Shown: positions 36,919 through 49,384, numbered from the stretch's first letter. The stretch is DNA of 64,000 nucleotides from Fischerella sp. PCC 9605 (GCF_000517105.1 NZ_ALVT01000034.1:271047-335046), one strand, 5' to 3'. Notes: generated by a model not told the origin, from the sequence alone. Made by a program: numbers and translations.

Positions 36919-37294
36919 AGTTATTTATTGGTTGAAGTGATATTTACACTCTAAGTTAAAGCTTTTGGTGCGTTAGCTTAAGTACAGCTTTGCGTAAAAT
37001 CGTAGCTTTTTTAAACACAGAGGAACACAGACTGTTTCCAAATTTAATTCGTTACGAATTTGTGCAATATTTTACTAAGTATGACGCACCAATTGTCTTG
37101 ATTGGTGAGACAAGGGAGAGGAAGAAGACACCCTTCGGGAAGTCAAAAGTACCAAGTCAAAAATCAAAATTAAAATCTTTACTTTTGACTTTTGACTTTT
37201 AACCCTTCGCTGCGCTCGAGGGCATGCTTTTGACTTTTGAATTGTTTTGTCCTCCTTGTCCTTCTTTTCATTTGAAGATTACTGAATCAGTGTT
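36919..37294. other. Spacer with TTTGACTTTTGAC hairpin
   Basis: No gene. CAAGTCAAAAATCAAAATTA at about 37150 pairs with TTTTGACTTTTGACTTTTAA, followed by CCCTTCGCTGCGCTCGAGGG palindrome (about 37203-37222). A likely shared end for coxC and the convergent carbonic anhydrase. Confidence 0.5.
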
Positions 37295-38119
37295 CTAGAC
37301 CCTCGATAGATCTGCTTGGACTTGTTCGGGTGGGAGCCAAGGTGTCAAAACAGGCTCTTGGGATGCACCATTGCCATCTTGCCCAACAATTTCTGCATAG
37401 AGGGCTTCCTGGTGAGCGAACTCGCAGGCAACAGGTGGAGCACTGGTCTGAACAAAAGGCGTTTGGGTCGGCTCATCGTTAGCATCATAGTCAGGCAGTT
37501 GACTTTGGGGATGCATGTAGGTATGGGTTTTGGGATCGTAAGCCATCACTTCGCCTGTCTCAATGTAGTAAATCCAGCCGTAAATCTGGAGCTTGCCTTG
37601 ATACAGTTTGGAGTGGACTGATGGATAGGTTTTCAAATTTTCGATTTGCGTTAGCACATTCTCCGCAACCGCAATTTCTAACAGTTCTTTATCGGTGTAG
37701 TTTTTGTAGCTATCTTTCACGAGTCTACGAGTTGCTTCCGCGTGCTTGAGCCAGTCATACACTAGCGGCATATCTTCTTGAAGCTTGTTGAGATGTAGCA
37801 ATCCGTTCATTGCACCGCACTGGGAGTGACCGCAGACAATGATTTGCTCGATGCCCAATGCTTGAATGGCATATTCAATCGTTGCTCCTTCGCCCCCATT
37901 AGTTGCTCCGTAGGGCGGGATGATGTTTCCGGCATTGCGAACGATGAATAGCTCACCTATCTCTGTCTGGGTAAGTAGGTTAGGGTCAATCCGGGAGTCA
38001 GAACAAGTAATGAACATTACTCTCGGCTTTTGACCATGAGCGAGTTGTGCTAACAAGTCCCGATGGGCAGGGACGTAATTTGCCCGAAATTCCTGCAAAC
38101 CTTTAAGTAATTTCTTCAT
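37295..38119 (-). CDS. Beta-carbonic anhydrase
   Basis: A 274-residue beta-class enzyme converting CO2 and bicarbonate. Zinc ligands and catalytic dyad are visible: C39, D41, R43 in ITCSDSRIDPN, and H98, C101 in VCGHSQCGAMNG. Residues 1-200 are the catalytic core; the last 70 residues (after YDPKTHTYMHPQ) form an extension typical of the cyanobacterial CcaA/IcfA group. In cyanobacteria this group can sit in the carboxysome; here it stands alone between cox and hup genes. Confidence 0.9.
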   Translation of the reverse strand: MKKLLKGLQEFRANYVPAHRDLLAQLAHGQKPRVMFITCSDSRIDPNLLTQTEIGELFIVRNAGNIIPPYGATNGGEGATIEYAIQALGIEQIIVCGHSQCGAMNGLLHLNKLQEDMPLVYDWLKHAEATRRLVKDSYKNYTDKELLEIAVAENVLTQIENLKTYPSVHSKLYQGKLQIYGWIYYIETGEVMAYDPKTHTYMHPQSQLPDYDANDEPTQTPFVQTSAPPVACEFAHQEALYAEIVGQDGNGASQEPVLTPWLPPEQVQADLSRV

Positions 38120-38590
38120 TGCTTATAACTCCTCGGCAGTGTTTGCTTTGAGAAATGTAGTGCGGACGTTTTGTGAGCAAGGGCTCTGCCTGCACTACTG
38201 TTTTGGAGTGTGATCTAGGTATTAGATTAAATAAGTGACGGTGACAAACTCGAAACACAAATGTAACAAAGTCGGAAAAAAGCAGATATTTTCGCAGGCG
38301 ATACGAACCCGAACAATTCGATTGTCAAGTTAGTAACCAAAATATATGAGACTAGGTGAAACTTACTAAAAAAGCAATATCTAAAATTGAGATTTAAATC
38401 GAAGATATCACCAATTTTACGCAAATCTTTACTCACTCTTGTAGGCAAGCAGTTTTTGTAAATGCGATCGCTTTGATACAGGCAATTGTATTGAGAAAAG
38501 CTTCCTTCTGTTTCGTCCAAAGAAGTAATTCTTGGGAAAAATGAATTTATACTAAATTGAGTTGCTGACTGGTTTACTCAAGAAGACTTT
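38120..38590. other. Spacer between carbonic anhydrase and AraC-type gene
   Basis: About 470 bases with no gene seen. Divergent promoters for the two neighbours are expected here. One HIP1 octamer lies at about 38463. Confidence 0.4.
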
Positions 38591-39537
38591 ATGTTGCATC
38601 CCGCTCGTGCAACCCTCCTTGCAAGCAACAAAGTTAGTTGGAATGGTATTTATCTCCAACACTGCTGCCAACCTCCTAGCGAAATTCCTGCCCATTGCCA
38701 TGTCCAGCATGTGGTTGCCATTCATCACTTTCAGCAAACAGTAAAGTTAGAGCGTGTGTTTGACGGACGCCGCCAGACTGAGCATATTGTCAACGGTGAT
38801 ATTGTCGTTGTGCCAGCAAATGTAATCCATTACTTTCAACGACTCGTCAAACCAAAAAAGGGGCTTGACAACTTCCTTCAAACTGAGCGTATTGCTAACA
38901 ATCATGCTGTAGCTGAGACTACATCTCATCACTCTTGTGTAAATCGGGAAGACGAATTCACTCTCCTTTACCTGGAACCTTTACTAATCGCTCGCATTGC
39001 CTATGAGTCAGTCAATCCAGACTCTGTTGAGATTCTGCCGCATTTTTCCAAACCCGATCCGCTCATTTATCAAATTGGATTAGCGCTCAAAGCCGAACTA
39101 GAATCTGAGGAAGCAGACAGTCATCTTTATGCAGAATCAGCAGCAACAATGCTAGCAGCCCATCTGTTGCGGCACTACTCTGTCCGAAAATATACTCTGA
39201 AAGACTATTCAGGAGGTCTACCGAAGTCCAAGCTACGGCAAGTGATTGACTTATCAATGACTATCTAGACCATGATTTGAGGCTGGATGACTTGGCGGCT
39301 GTAGCCCAGATCAGTCCCTATCACTTTACTCGGTTATTCAAACAAGCTATGGGGCTTACACCCCGGCAGTATGTGATTCGATGCCGGATTGAAACTGCAA
39401 AACGGCTGTTGGCAAAGTGGGAGTTGTCCATTACAGAAATTAGCGATCGCCTGGGATTTACTAGTCACAGTCATTTCACTACGTTCTTTCGCAAACATAC
39501 TGGCATCACCCCCACCGCTTATCGACGAGGGCTATGA
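38591..39537 (+). pseudogene. AraC-family transcription regulator, frameshifted
   Basis: The first frame (38591-39268) gives the N-terminal ligand domain (HCHVQHVVAIHHF, IVNGDIVVVPANVIHYFQ) and breaks at VIDLSMTI-stop. From about 39255 the next frame reads NDYLDHDLRLDDLAAVAQIS and the full helix-turn-helix pair (PYHFTRLFKQAMGLTPRQYV, LGFTSHSHFTTFFRKHTGIT). A one-base shift near 39245-39258 explains it. It may be a sequencing error or a real lesion; the DNA-binding part alone also could be made from an internal start. Confidence 0.8.
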
Positions 39538-39745
39538 TCCTGCCTTTTAGGTGAACAATGATTTCTATCTCTAGGATGAATTAACGCTAAACCAAACTTA
39601 ACTAGCAAGATTTGTAAAATTTTGGCAATTTTTAGTAAAGACAACACAAAGCACAATCGCTACGCTTATTTAGTCACAAAGTTTTATTTTTTAGGAAGGC
39701 GATCGCGTCTAATTTTCTGGATGTACTTGAAACATGGAGACTCAA

Positions 39746-40126
39746 ATGAATACAATTGATAGGAAAGCTGAGGAGTGCAAGTTGCTAGAGTTAGACGCTG
39801 CATTTCTTAACGCCATTCTTAATCACGATGTCACCGTCCTTGAGCGTGACTTACCCAATAATTTTCTGTCGATATTTCCAGACGGTCGTGTCGCAAACAA
39901 AGCAGTAGAAATAGAGAGTGCTAAAACTGTAGAACTTGAATCGTTCGCGACTGAAGAGGTTCAGGTGCATTGGTACGGTGATGCGATCGCTATCCTCAAT
40001 TTTCGTCTGTCCTTAACATTTAAAGGGCAGGAAACTAGGCATGTCCGTGACTCTCACGTGTATCTGAAACGCAATGGACGCTGGCAGATGATTATGGGTC
40101 AAACAACTCCAATCTTGCAACTGTGA
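39746..40126 (+). CDS. SnoaL/DUF4440-like (NTF2 fold) protein
   Basis: A 126-residue protein; ATG 39746 has GGAG seven bases upstream, better than the ATG at 39734. Pattern: LLELDAAFLNAILNHDVTVL, FLSIFPDGRVANKAV, VHWYGDAIAILNFRLSLTFK, HVRDSHVYLKRNGRWQMIMGQ. This is the NTF2-like fold used for small-molecule binding or isomerase activity. Exact function unknown. Confidence 0.75.
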   Translation: MNTIDRKAEECKLLELDAAFLNAILNHDVTVLERDLPNNFLSIFPDGRVANKAVEIESAKTVELESFATEEVQVHWYGDAIAILNFRLSLTFKGQETRHVRDSHVYLKRNGRWQMIMGQTTPILQL

Positions 40127-40159
40127 TTATCAATATGTCATTTTGATGGTCTCAGGCGG

Positions 40160-40223
40160 CTTCTAATTCGTTAGATAACAATGAGATGGCAGCGATCGCC
40201 CGCAAATACGGCATCGAATTTTG
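40160..40223 (+). pseudogene. C-terminal fragment of a lost gene
   Basis: TCGTTAGATAACAATGAGAT reads SLDNNEMAAIARKYGIEF-stop. The end MAAIARKYGIEF resembles the LGQIAKKYGVEI end of the protein at 40326 on the other strand. Too short to assign; a small relic. Confidence 0.3.
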
Positions 40224-40325
40224 AGAGTAAGTTTAGTATCGCCCTGTCAGTTTACATCCCACAAGCATTCAGAGACGGGATGTGTTGAGAGGGCGTTACC
40301 AGCTAGAAGCAGAGTGCGATACAGT

Positions 40326-40748
40326 TTAGATTTCTACACCATATTTTTTAGCGATTTGACCAAGTTGCTCAAACTGTTCTTGTGAGGCTTGAGTTAATTT
40401 CTCTTCTGGAGGCAGTTCATTTTTCTCGCCTTTAGGAACTAAATACCTAACGTAAAGAGAAATGAAATCAACTATAGCTGCTATACCAGGCAAAGCGTGG
40501 TTGTCAGCTTGCTTTCCTGCTACTAAAATCGCCATACTTCCTTCAATCGATTTCCTGGTTGCTTCCACAAATTGACCGATAAGTTCGTTGATGTAGTCTA
40601 CTGCCGCCAGGTTCTCTAACTTCATTAAATCCGGAGTAAATTCGTATCCGGCTGCTGTTGCTTGTTCTAGAACACACCATTGTGTGAACTCTCGCAGTAC
40701 TGCTTCGGGAAGGCCAGAAAGATACTTGTGCAATTCTAAATCAGACAC
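40326..40748 (-). CDS. Hypothetical protein downstream of hupL
   Basis: A 140-residue soluble, mostly helical protein (MSDLELHKYLSGLPEAVLRE, QFVEATRKSIEGSMAILVAG, GIAAIVDFISLYVRYLVPKG). It follows hupL on the same strand, separated by a 'gacactaagacac' hairpin at 40775-40845. No domain recognised. The position suggests but does not prove a link to the uptake hydrogenase. Confidence 0.65.
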   Translation of the reverse strand: MSDLELHKYLSGLPEAVLREFTQWCVLEQATAAGYEFTPDLMKLENLAAVDYINELIGQFVEATRKSIEGSMAILVAGKQADNHALPGIAAIVDFISLYVRYLVPKGEKNELPPEEKLTQASQEQFEQLGQIAKKYGVEI

Positions 40749-40774
40749 TAGCTTACCTTATAAATTTCAGTTTT

Positions 40775-40848
40775 CTTTGTGTCTTAGTGCCTTGGTGGTT
40801 AATAAAATAATTTTTGAACCACAAAGACACTAAGACACCAAGTTAAAA
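40775..40848. repeat. GTGTCTTAGTGCC hairpin after hupL
   Basis: TTTGTGTCTTAGTGCCTTGG pairs with ACCACAAAGACACTAAGACA. Same family as 2876-2940 and 44200-44265; here likely to end or attenuate the hupSL message. Confidence 0.65.
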
Positions 40849-40853
40849 GCAGA

Positions 40854-42449
<1,596 letters not shown>

Positions 42450-42531
42450 AATGTTTTGTTGGTGGTTGATGGTTGGTGGTTGGTAGTTGGTGGTTGGTTG
42501 AAACAAACAACAAACAACAACCAACAAACAA
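42450..42531. repeat. Hairpin between hupS and hupL
   Basis: GTTGGTGGTTGATGGTTGGT and further GGTTGG units pair with ACAAACAACAACCAACAAAC. A heptamer-type hairpin lies between hupS and hupL also in other heterocystous strains; it may stabilise or attenuate the message. Confidence 0.65.
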
Positions 42532-43494
<963 letters not shown>

Positions 43495-44300
43495 TGGCTG
43501 CGTATTTGTAATGTTGACAATAGACTTCTTCCAGAAATTAGGTAAAGGTAAAGCAACAATTCTCACCTACTCATCCTTTACCCTTTCCCTAACTAAAGGA
43601 CATTAATGAGGCTTGTAGAGTTTTATCCGCAAATTATCATTTACCTTTCAATATCAAATATTTTTATTTCCAATTATATATGCTTTAAAAAAAAATAAAG
43701 TATTAAATTAAACTAAATCAACAGGCATAAACTATTTTTTTAGTAATTATAAATACAGAATATATAGTTGCATCAAATATCATTATATTCAGTATTCATA
43801 CCAACTCTAGCAATACTAAATTCTTAATTTTAGAGTTAAAAGAAAGTTTTTAATAAGTAATTTGAGTTTAAAATGGATATTAAAATACACTCAAATAAGT
43901 CATAAAGCTATCATATTTATGGCTTATTAAACTTAAAATCAGCAGTAAATTTAACGTAAAAATTAAGTATAGACAGCAAATATATGCCAAGAATTTTACA
44001 CTTGAAAAAATCAAAAATGTTAAAAAAATTAACAGTACTGGAATTAAATCAATAATGATGTCTAGTGACTAGAATTTTGATGATAGGCTGATTTATATTA
44101 GTGAAGGTTGTGAATGGTTGGTGGTTAGCGAGCAAGAATCAATAACCAACAATAAACTTTCATCATTAATATTGATTCCTACCCAGTTGACTTGAAAAAA
44201 CTTGGTGTCTTAGTGCCTTGGTGGTTCAAGATTTTTTTAACCACCAAGACACCAAGACACAAAGAGATTCCACCTTCTTATTTGCAATTCCACACTTCTC
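43495..44300. other. Divergent hupS / hyp-operon spacer
   Basis: About 800 bases without a gene, very AT-rich at 43610-44060. It should carry the hupSL promoter (minus) and the promoter of the extended hyp operon (plus). At 44200-44265 GGTGTCTTAGTGCCTTGGTG pairs almost perfectly with CACCAAGACACCAAGACACA. By eye I found no certain NtcA box. Confidence 0.5.
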
Positions 44301-45275
44301 ATGATTCCAAGTATCACAGATGCTGCGGTGAAAGCAGCGATCGCTGCTATTGCTTCTGAGTCAGCATCAACCAAGGATAAAATCGAGATGCTGATTGAAA
44401 TGGCGCATGGCTTTGTAAAAAAGCCAAAAACTGCCCAAGATTTGTGGAATGCGATCGCGCTGTATCAACAAGCAGAAAAATTATCTGGTGAAGATTACCT
44501 GCTGCTGAAAGCGCGGGCGAAAGTAGGAATGGCGGGGGCGCTATGGGCAATACCAAACGATGCAGAAGACTTGCTACTACAAGCGAAAGGGTTGTACACA
44601 GAAGCCTTACCAGCTTTGCAAGAGTTTGCCTCACCTGAAGAAATTGCCGAAGCCCAGATGAACTATGGCTTGGTGCTACAGTCTCTAGTACCATTCAACT
44701 TGGCACGAATAGCAGATAGTATTCAGGTATATCAAGAAGCTTTGCGGGTGTTTACCTGGGAAAAATACCCCCAGGAATATGCGATTTTACACAACAATAT
44801 TGCGATCGCCTACCTTTCCATGTCTAGTGGTTCGCAACAGCAATATTTGTTTGAAGGCTTGGCAGTACAGACTTTTGAGGCAGCACTAAAGCACATTAAT
44901 ATCATCGATCATCCCAGAGAATATGCGATGTTGCAGAATAATTTAGGCAACGCCCTGCAATATTTACCATCATCTCATCCCTTGGATAATTTGGTGCGGG
45001 CGATCGCAGCTTATGACGAAGCTTTAAAAGTGCGTAATGCCAAATATACACCCTTAGAATACGCCAATACGATTGCGAACAAAGCCAACGCCTTATTCAA
45101 CTTACCCGACGACTTGAACAAACCAGAAACAGGTAATCCTCAAAACCTCAGACAAGCGCGTGCCTACTATCAACAAGCTTGGGAAATTTTTACCCAGCAT
45201 AGACAAATAGAACAAGCCCAAGTAGTAGCCCAAATTTTGCAAGATATTGAGACGGAAATAGGGAGTAAGGGTTAG
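44301..45275 (+). CDS. TPR-like protein of the extended hyp operon
   Basis: A 324-residue helical protein with tetratricopeptide-type units: WNAIALYQQAEKLSGEDYLL, QMNYGLVLQSL, QVYQEALRVFTWEKYPQEYA, ILHNNIAIAYLSMS, MLQNNLGNALQYLPSSHPLD, AIAAYDEALKVRNAKYTPLE. It opens a gene string leading into hypF, as in the extended hyp operon known from Nostoc. A role in maturing the hydrogenase small subunit has been proposed for such genes; this remains inference. Confidence 0.8.
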   Translation: MIPSITDAAVKAAIAAIASESASTKDKIEMLIEMAHGFVKKPKTAQDLWNAIALYQQAEKLSGEDYLLLKARAKVGMAGALWAIPNDAEDLLLQAKGLYTEALPALQEFASPEEIAEAQMNYGLVLQSLVPFNLARIADSIQVYQEALRVFTWEKYPQEYAILHNNIAIAYLSMSSGSQQQYLFEGLAVQTFEAALKHINIIDHPREYAMLQNNLGNALQYLPSSHPLDNLVRAIAAYDEALKVRNAKYTPLEYANTIANKANALFNLPDDLNKPETGNPQNLRQARAYYQQAWEIFTQHRQIEQAQVVAQILQDIETEIGSKG

Positions 45276-45360
45276 TGGATAGTGGTTAGTAGATAGTAGG
45301 AAACAATCACCTATTAACCACTAACTACTAACTACTAACTACTAACTACTAACCATTTAT
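45276..45360. repeat. TTAGTGGATAG / ACTACTAACTACTAACT hairpin
   Basis: GGATAGTGGTTAGTAGATAG pairs with CTAACTACTAACTACTAACT. Heptamer family. Confidence 0.65.
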
Positions 45361-45374
45361 AAGGAGAATACATC

Positions 45375-45614
45375 ATGACAGACATACTCACAAGCTTAGC
45401 GATTGGTGATATCAACTTGCTGACAGGAACAATTTTGTTGTTAATAGCAACTGGATTCTCTCTAGTAGGTGGTGCAATTGGCGGAATGCTTTTAGCTGGA
45501 GAAGAAGTAGGTTATCAGTTTGCGGCCATGCTTGGTGGTTTATTTGGCCCTGCTGCTGTGATTCCACCGATGCTTTTAGGGTTGTTCCTGCTGAATTTCT
45601 GTCCTCAATTCTAG
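45375..45614 (+). CDS. Small membrane protein of the extended hyp operon (1)
   Basis: A 79-residue protein with two membrane segments: LLTGTILLLIATGFSLVGGA and FGPAAVIPPMLLGLFLLNF, joined by a Gly-rich turn (GGAIGGMLLAGEEVGYQF). AAGGAG is upstream. Eight bases before the next small membrane protein. Corresponds by size and place to short ORFs of the extended hyp operon. Function unknown. Confidence 0.75.
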   Translation: MTDILTSLAIGDINLLTGTILLLIATGFSLVGGAIGGMLLAGEEVGYQFAAMLGGLFGPAAVIPPMLLGLFLLNFCPQF

Positions 45615-45622
45615 GAGATTTT

Positions 45623-45847
45623 ATGTTAGAAATAGGTTGGTTTTCCGCTAGATTATTTTTTAAAGGCAAGCTAATACGCGATCCAAAGTACTTTTGGCAG
45701 CAAACCAGTATTGGTGCTGGTATAGGTTTACTACTACTAATTTTACCTTTATTCTTAAAATTTCCGTTGTGGCTAGCAGTAGTAGCATCCAGTTTAACCA
45801 CGGGTACTGTAATGCCGTTTCTGCTTAAAGACTTCAAAATGAAGTGA
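45623..45847 (+). CDS. Small membrane protein of the extended hyp operon (2)
   Basis: A 74-residue protein (MLEIGWFSARLFFKGKLIRD) with two membrane segments (GIGLLLLILPLFLKFPLW, AVVASSLTTGTVMPFLL). RBS TAGGAGA lies within the gap after the previous gene. Function unknown; likely works with its neighbour. Confidence 0.72.
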   Translation: MLEIGWFSARLFFKGKLIRDPKYFWQQTSIGAGIGLLLLILPLFLKFPLWLAVVASSLTTGTVMPFLLKDFKMK

Positions 45848-45849
45848 AT

Positions 45850-45945
45850 AATTAGTTGTTAGTCGTTGGTTGATGTTGTGAGTTAATCGTATTAAATACC
45901 AACAACTAACCACTAACAATTATCTACTAACTACTCACAAATATC
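45850..45945. repeat. TTAGTTGTTAGTCG hairpin
   Basis: TTAGTTGTTAGTCGTTGG pairs with CCAACAACTAACCACTAACA before the NifU-like gene. Confidence 0.55.
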
Positions 45946-45947
45946 TA

Positions 45948-46424
45948 ATGACTACCCTTGAGGAATTAGTACAAGAAATTAGTTGTTTTGAAGCGATAAT
46001 ATCCGAGTGGGATGAAAGCAAAAGGTGCGTAGCCATAGGATTGAAACGGGCGATCGAAGACTTGCATAAAGAGGCACTAACTCGCTTAATTAAAAGTGTG
46101 AAACAAGAATCAATGCCAGCTTTGCGTAATGCCGTTAAAGATGAAATAGTCTACGGAATTTTGCTTTATCACGAATTAGTAAAGCCGCCAACACTACCTT
46201 TAAGACAACGTGTTCAACAAGCATTGAATGAAGTTCGTCCTAGTTTGAAAAGCCATAATGGTGATGTGGAATTAGTAGCAGTGAAAGAACCGGATACAGT
46301 AGAAGTGAGATTAATTGGCACTTGTAGTCATTGTCCGGCTTCCACGTTAACTTTATCTCAAGGAATTGAACAGGCAATTAAGGCATATTGTCCGGAAATT
46401 AATAACGTCATCGCGATAGGATAA
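45948..46424 (+). CDS. NifU-like C-terminal domain protein of the hyp operon
   Basis: A 158-residue protein. Residues 1-80 are helical; 85-158 are an Nfu domain: VQQALNEVRPSLKSHNGDVE, VRLIGTCSHCPASTLTLSQG with the CxxC cluster site. It probably carries an Fe-S cluster, a sensible role in maturing the three-cluster HupS. Follows the two small membrane proteins; an NHL relic and hypF come next. Confidence 0.82.
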   Translation: MTTLEELVQEISCFEAIISEWDESKRCVAIGLKRAIEDLHKEALTRLIKSVKQESMPALRNAVKDEIVYGILLYHELVKPPTLPLRQRVQQALNEVRPSLKSHNGDVELVAVKEPDTVEVRLIGTCSHCPASTLTLSQGIEQAIKAYCPEINNVIAIG

Positions 46425-46468
46425 ATTTTTAGTAGTTACGCCTACTATGAATTAACTCTCGGTGGGTA

Positions 46469-46732
46469 GTGGGTAATGCGGATACCGCTAATTCGCGGTT
46501 GTTAGGATGGAAAAAGCCTAAGTCAATTTTAGCTTTACAGGGAATTGCTGCTGATGCTATTGCCGGACAAAATGATTTTCAAAGTAAGGGAGAAAATCGC
46601 GATTTTGGGCAACCAAAGCGAGATAGTCTAAATTGGTGTTATGGAATAAAAGTTTGTGGTAATACGGCGGTAGTTGCTGATTCGGGGAATAATTGAGTTT
46701 TACTGTGGCAGATGCCAATGGTGGAGAGATAA
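46469..46732 (+). pseudogene. NHL-repeat protein relic
   Basis: The frame reads GNADTANSRLLGWKKPKSI, DFGQPKRDSLNWCYGIKVCG and NTAVVADSGNN, then TGA at 46694-46696, then VLLWQMPMVER and TAA. Intact NHL repeats have ADSGNNRVLLW, so the TGA replaces an Arg codon. The N-terminal bulk of the protein is missing. An NHL-repeat gene is part of the extended hyp operon in related strains, so this is its decayed remainder. Confidence 0.72.
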
Positions 46733-46860
46733 GGGGATGGGGTGATGGGGAGAATTCAAAATTAAACTCTCCCCAACTCCCCACTGCCCCTTATCCCCAC
46801 AAAGTGGGGACCCCACCTTCCCCATCAGTCCCAATAGATAGACTAAATGTCTAGCGACTT

Positions 46861-49230
46861 ATGACTGCTGAAGAAATTAGAGTTCGCGGTACTGTTCAAG
46901 GAGTAGGATTTCGCCCTACTGTTTATCGACTGGCGAAAGCTTGTGGATTGTGCGGTGATGTTTGTAATGACGGTGAAGGTGTCTTAATTCGCGTATCTGG
47001 GACTGATGCAGCTATAGAAGAATTTGTGAAAAGATTGCAACAAGAATGTCCTCCGTTAGCAAAAATTAATGAACTAACACGCAACCGCTGTGATGGGAAA
47101 TTTTCTTTCAATGATTTTGTGATTTCTCACAGTGTTAGTAGTGCGGTAAAAACAGAAATTGCCCCTGACGCTGCGACTTGTCCGCAATGCCAACAAGAAA
47201 TCTTCGACTTCTATAGCCGCTGGTATCGCTATCCCTTCACTAATTGTACGCATTGCGGCCCCCGCCTGAGTATTATTCGTACCATTCCTTATGACCGTTG
47301 CAACACCAGCATGGCTGCGTTTTCTATGTGTCCGGAGTGCGCTAAAGAATATAACGATGTTGAAAATCGCCGCTTTCATGCCCAACCTATAGCTTGTCAT
47401 ATTTGTGGCCCCAAAGCATGGTTAGAACGTGCTGATGGTAAACCAATTACAGCTTCAATGTTTTCCATGCTGGATGATATCGATGCTGTGTGTACCTTGT
47501 TGCAAAAAGGTGAAATTGTCGCCATTAAAGGCATAGGTGGAATTCATCTCGCTTGCGATGCAACGAATGAAACTGCTGTGCAAAAACTACGCCAGCGCAA
47601 GCAACGGTATCACAAACCTTTTGCTTTGATGGCGCGGGACATTGAGATAATTGCACAATACTGCACTATCAGCGACAAGGAAAGAGAATTACTGCTAAGT
47701 CCCGCCGCGCCGATTGTATTGATGCGGGTAAAGGAAATAAAGGAACAAAGAGGAATTACTTCTCTCCCCATCTCCCCATCAGTCGCACTAGGGCAAAATA
47801 CCCTCGGCTTCATGCTACCTTATACACCCTTGCATCACTTAATTCTCAAACGGATGAATCGCCCAATTGTCCTAACTAGTGGGAATCTTTCTGATGAACC
47901 GCAATGCATTGATAATGATGAAGCACGAGAAAAATTAGGGCAAATTGCTGATTATTTTCTTTTACATAATCGGGAGATTGTTAACCGCGTAGATGATTCA
48001 GTGGTGCGGGTAGTTTGCGATCAAGTACGAATGATTCGCCGTGCCAGAGGATATGCACCAGCACCAATTAATTTACCATCTGGGTTTCATGATGTTCCCC
48101 AAATTTTAGCAATGGGCGGCGAGTTAAAAAATACCTTTTGTTTAATCCGAGATGGACAAGCAATTTTATCTCAGCATTTGGGAGATTTAGAAAACGCTGC
48201 CGCTTTTACTGCTTATCAAGATATCCTCAATTTATACTTGAATTTATTCGAGCATAAACCAGAAGCGATCGCCATCGATAAACACCCTGAATATCTATCA
48301 ACAAAACTTGGCAAAGAACTAGCAGCGGCAAATCAAATCAAACTCTACCCCATTCAACACCATCACGCCCATATTGCTGCTTGCATGGCAGAAAATCATC
48401 TGCCTCTTGATTCACCACCTGTGTTAGGTATCGCTTTAGATGGTTTAGGTTATGGTGAAGATAACACACTCTGGGGTGGAGAATTTTTATTAGCAAATTA
48501 TCAGACTTTTCAGCGACTAGTAAAATTTAAGCCAGTGGCAATGATTGGTGGAGAACAAGCAATTTATCAACCTTGGCGTAACACCTATGCTCAATTAATT
48601 TCAGCTTTTAGTTGGGAATATTTAAAAAATAAATATGGCACTTTAGAAATAATCAAATTTTTAGAACAAAAGCCATTAAACCTTCTTAACCAACTTAATT
48701 TAAAAAGAATCAACTCACCCTTAGCTTCTTCAGTGGGACGATTGTTTGATGCTGTCGCCGCTGCTATCGGTATTTGCCGAGAAGAATGTAGCTATGAAGG
48801 ACAAGCAGCAATTGAAATGGAAGCTTTAGTCGATGCCAGTAGCTTAAATAATAATGAAGAAAAACTAAATTATTCTTTTGATATTGCCATTTTAGATAAT
48901 ATTTACTGTATAGACCCTCGACCAATGTGGCAAGCCTTACTAGTTGACTTGCAGCAGCAAATTCCACAAAGAATCATGGCTGCGAAATTTCACACAGGTT
49001 TGGCTAAAGCTATAGTTGAGATGGTTAACCATCTGTGTCAAGAAAATCTAATCAAAAATATCGTTTTAACAGGAGGAGTTTTTCAAAATAGTATCTTGTT
49101 AGACCAGGTTAGCAAACACCTAGAAACCTTGGGCTTAAATATACTATCTCACAGCTTAGTTCCTTGTAACGATGGCAGTTTATCACTTGGTCAAGCAATA
49201 ATTGCAGCAGTTCAAATTCTCAGCGAATAA
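46861..49230 (+). CDS. hypF: HypF carbamoyltransferase
   Basis: A 789-residue enzyme that makes the CN ligands of the [NiFe] site from carbamoyl phosphate with HypE. Domains: acylphosphatase 1-90 (VRGTVQGVGFRPTVYRLA), two zinc fingers about 105-185 (CPQCQQEIFDFYSR, CTHCGPR, CPECAKEY, CHICGPKAW), YrdC-like about 200-385 (KGIGGIHLACDA), and Kae1-like C-terminal domain (HHHAHIAACMAEN, GLGYGEDNTLWGGEFL, TGGVFQNSILL). Full length. Confidence 0.97.
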   Translation: MTAEEIRVRGTVQGVGFRPTVYRLAKACGLCGDVCNDGEGVLIRVSGTDAAIEEFVKRLQQECPPLAKINELTRNRCDGKFSFNDFVISHSVSSAVKTEIAPDAATCPQCQQEIFDFYSRWYRYPFTNCTHCGPRLSIIRTIPYDRCNTSMAAFSMCPECAKEYNDVENRRFHAQPIACHICGPKAWLERADGKPITASMFSMLDDIDAVCTLLQKGEIVAIKGIGGIHLACDATNETAVQKLRQRKQRYHKPFALMARDIEIIAQYCTISDKERELLLSPAAPIVLMRVKEIKEQRGITSLPISPSVALGQNTLGFMLPYTPLHHLILKRMNRPIVLTSGNLSDEPQCIDNDEAREKLGQIADYFLLHNREIVNRVDDSVVRVVCDQVRMIRRARGYAPAPINLPSGFHDVPQILAMGGELKNTFCLIRDGQAILSQHLGDLENAAAFTAYQDILNLYLNLFEHKPEAIAIDKHPEYLSTKLGKELAAANQIKLYPIQHHHAHIAACMAENHLPLDSPPVLGIALDGLGYGEDNTLWGGEFLLANYQTFQRLVKFKPVAMIGGEQAIYQPWRNTYAQLISAFSWEYLKNKYGTLEIIKFLEQKPLNLLNQLNLKRINSPLASSVGRLFDAVAAAIGICREECSYEGQAAIEMEALVDASSLNNNEEKLNYSFDIAILDNIYCIDPRPMWQALLVDLQQQIPQRIMAAKFHTGLAKAIVEMVNHLCQENLIKNIVLTGGVFQNSILLDQVSKHLETLGLNILSHSLVPCNDGSLSLGQAIIAAVQILSE

Positions 49231-49384
49231 CTCATCAACATTATATATATAGTAAATCTAGCAAATCTAAATAATTTGTCTGCTCCTCCTCTTTTTATTT
49301 GTGTACTTTGTAGTTCTTAAAAAAAGACTTATTATCACCACAAAAATCTTCAACCATAACACGCCTTTATAAGGAAAATAAACA

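Noticed and set aside
36990..37202. 70-residue frame after coxC
   Set aside because: Its second half is TTTGACTTTTGAC repeat DNA; no family resemblance.
49231..49384. Riboswitch before hypC
   Set aside because: Only AT-rich DNA; no conserved nickel/cobalt riboswitch core was visible.
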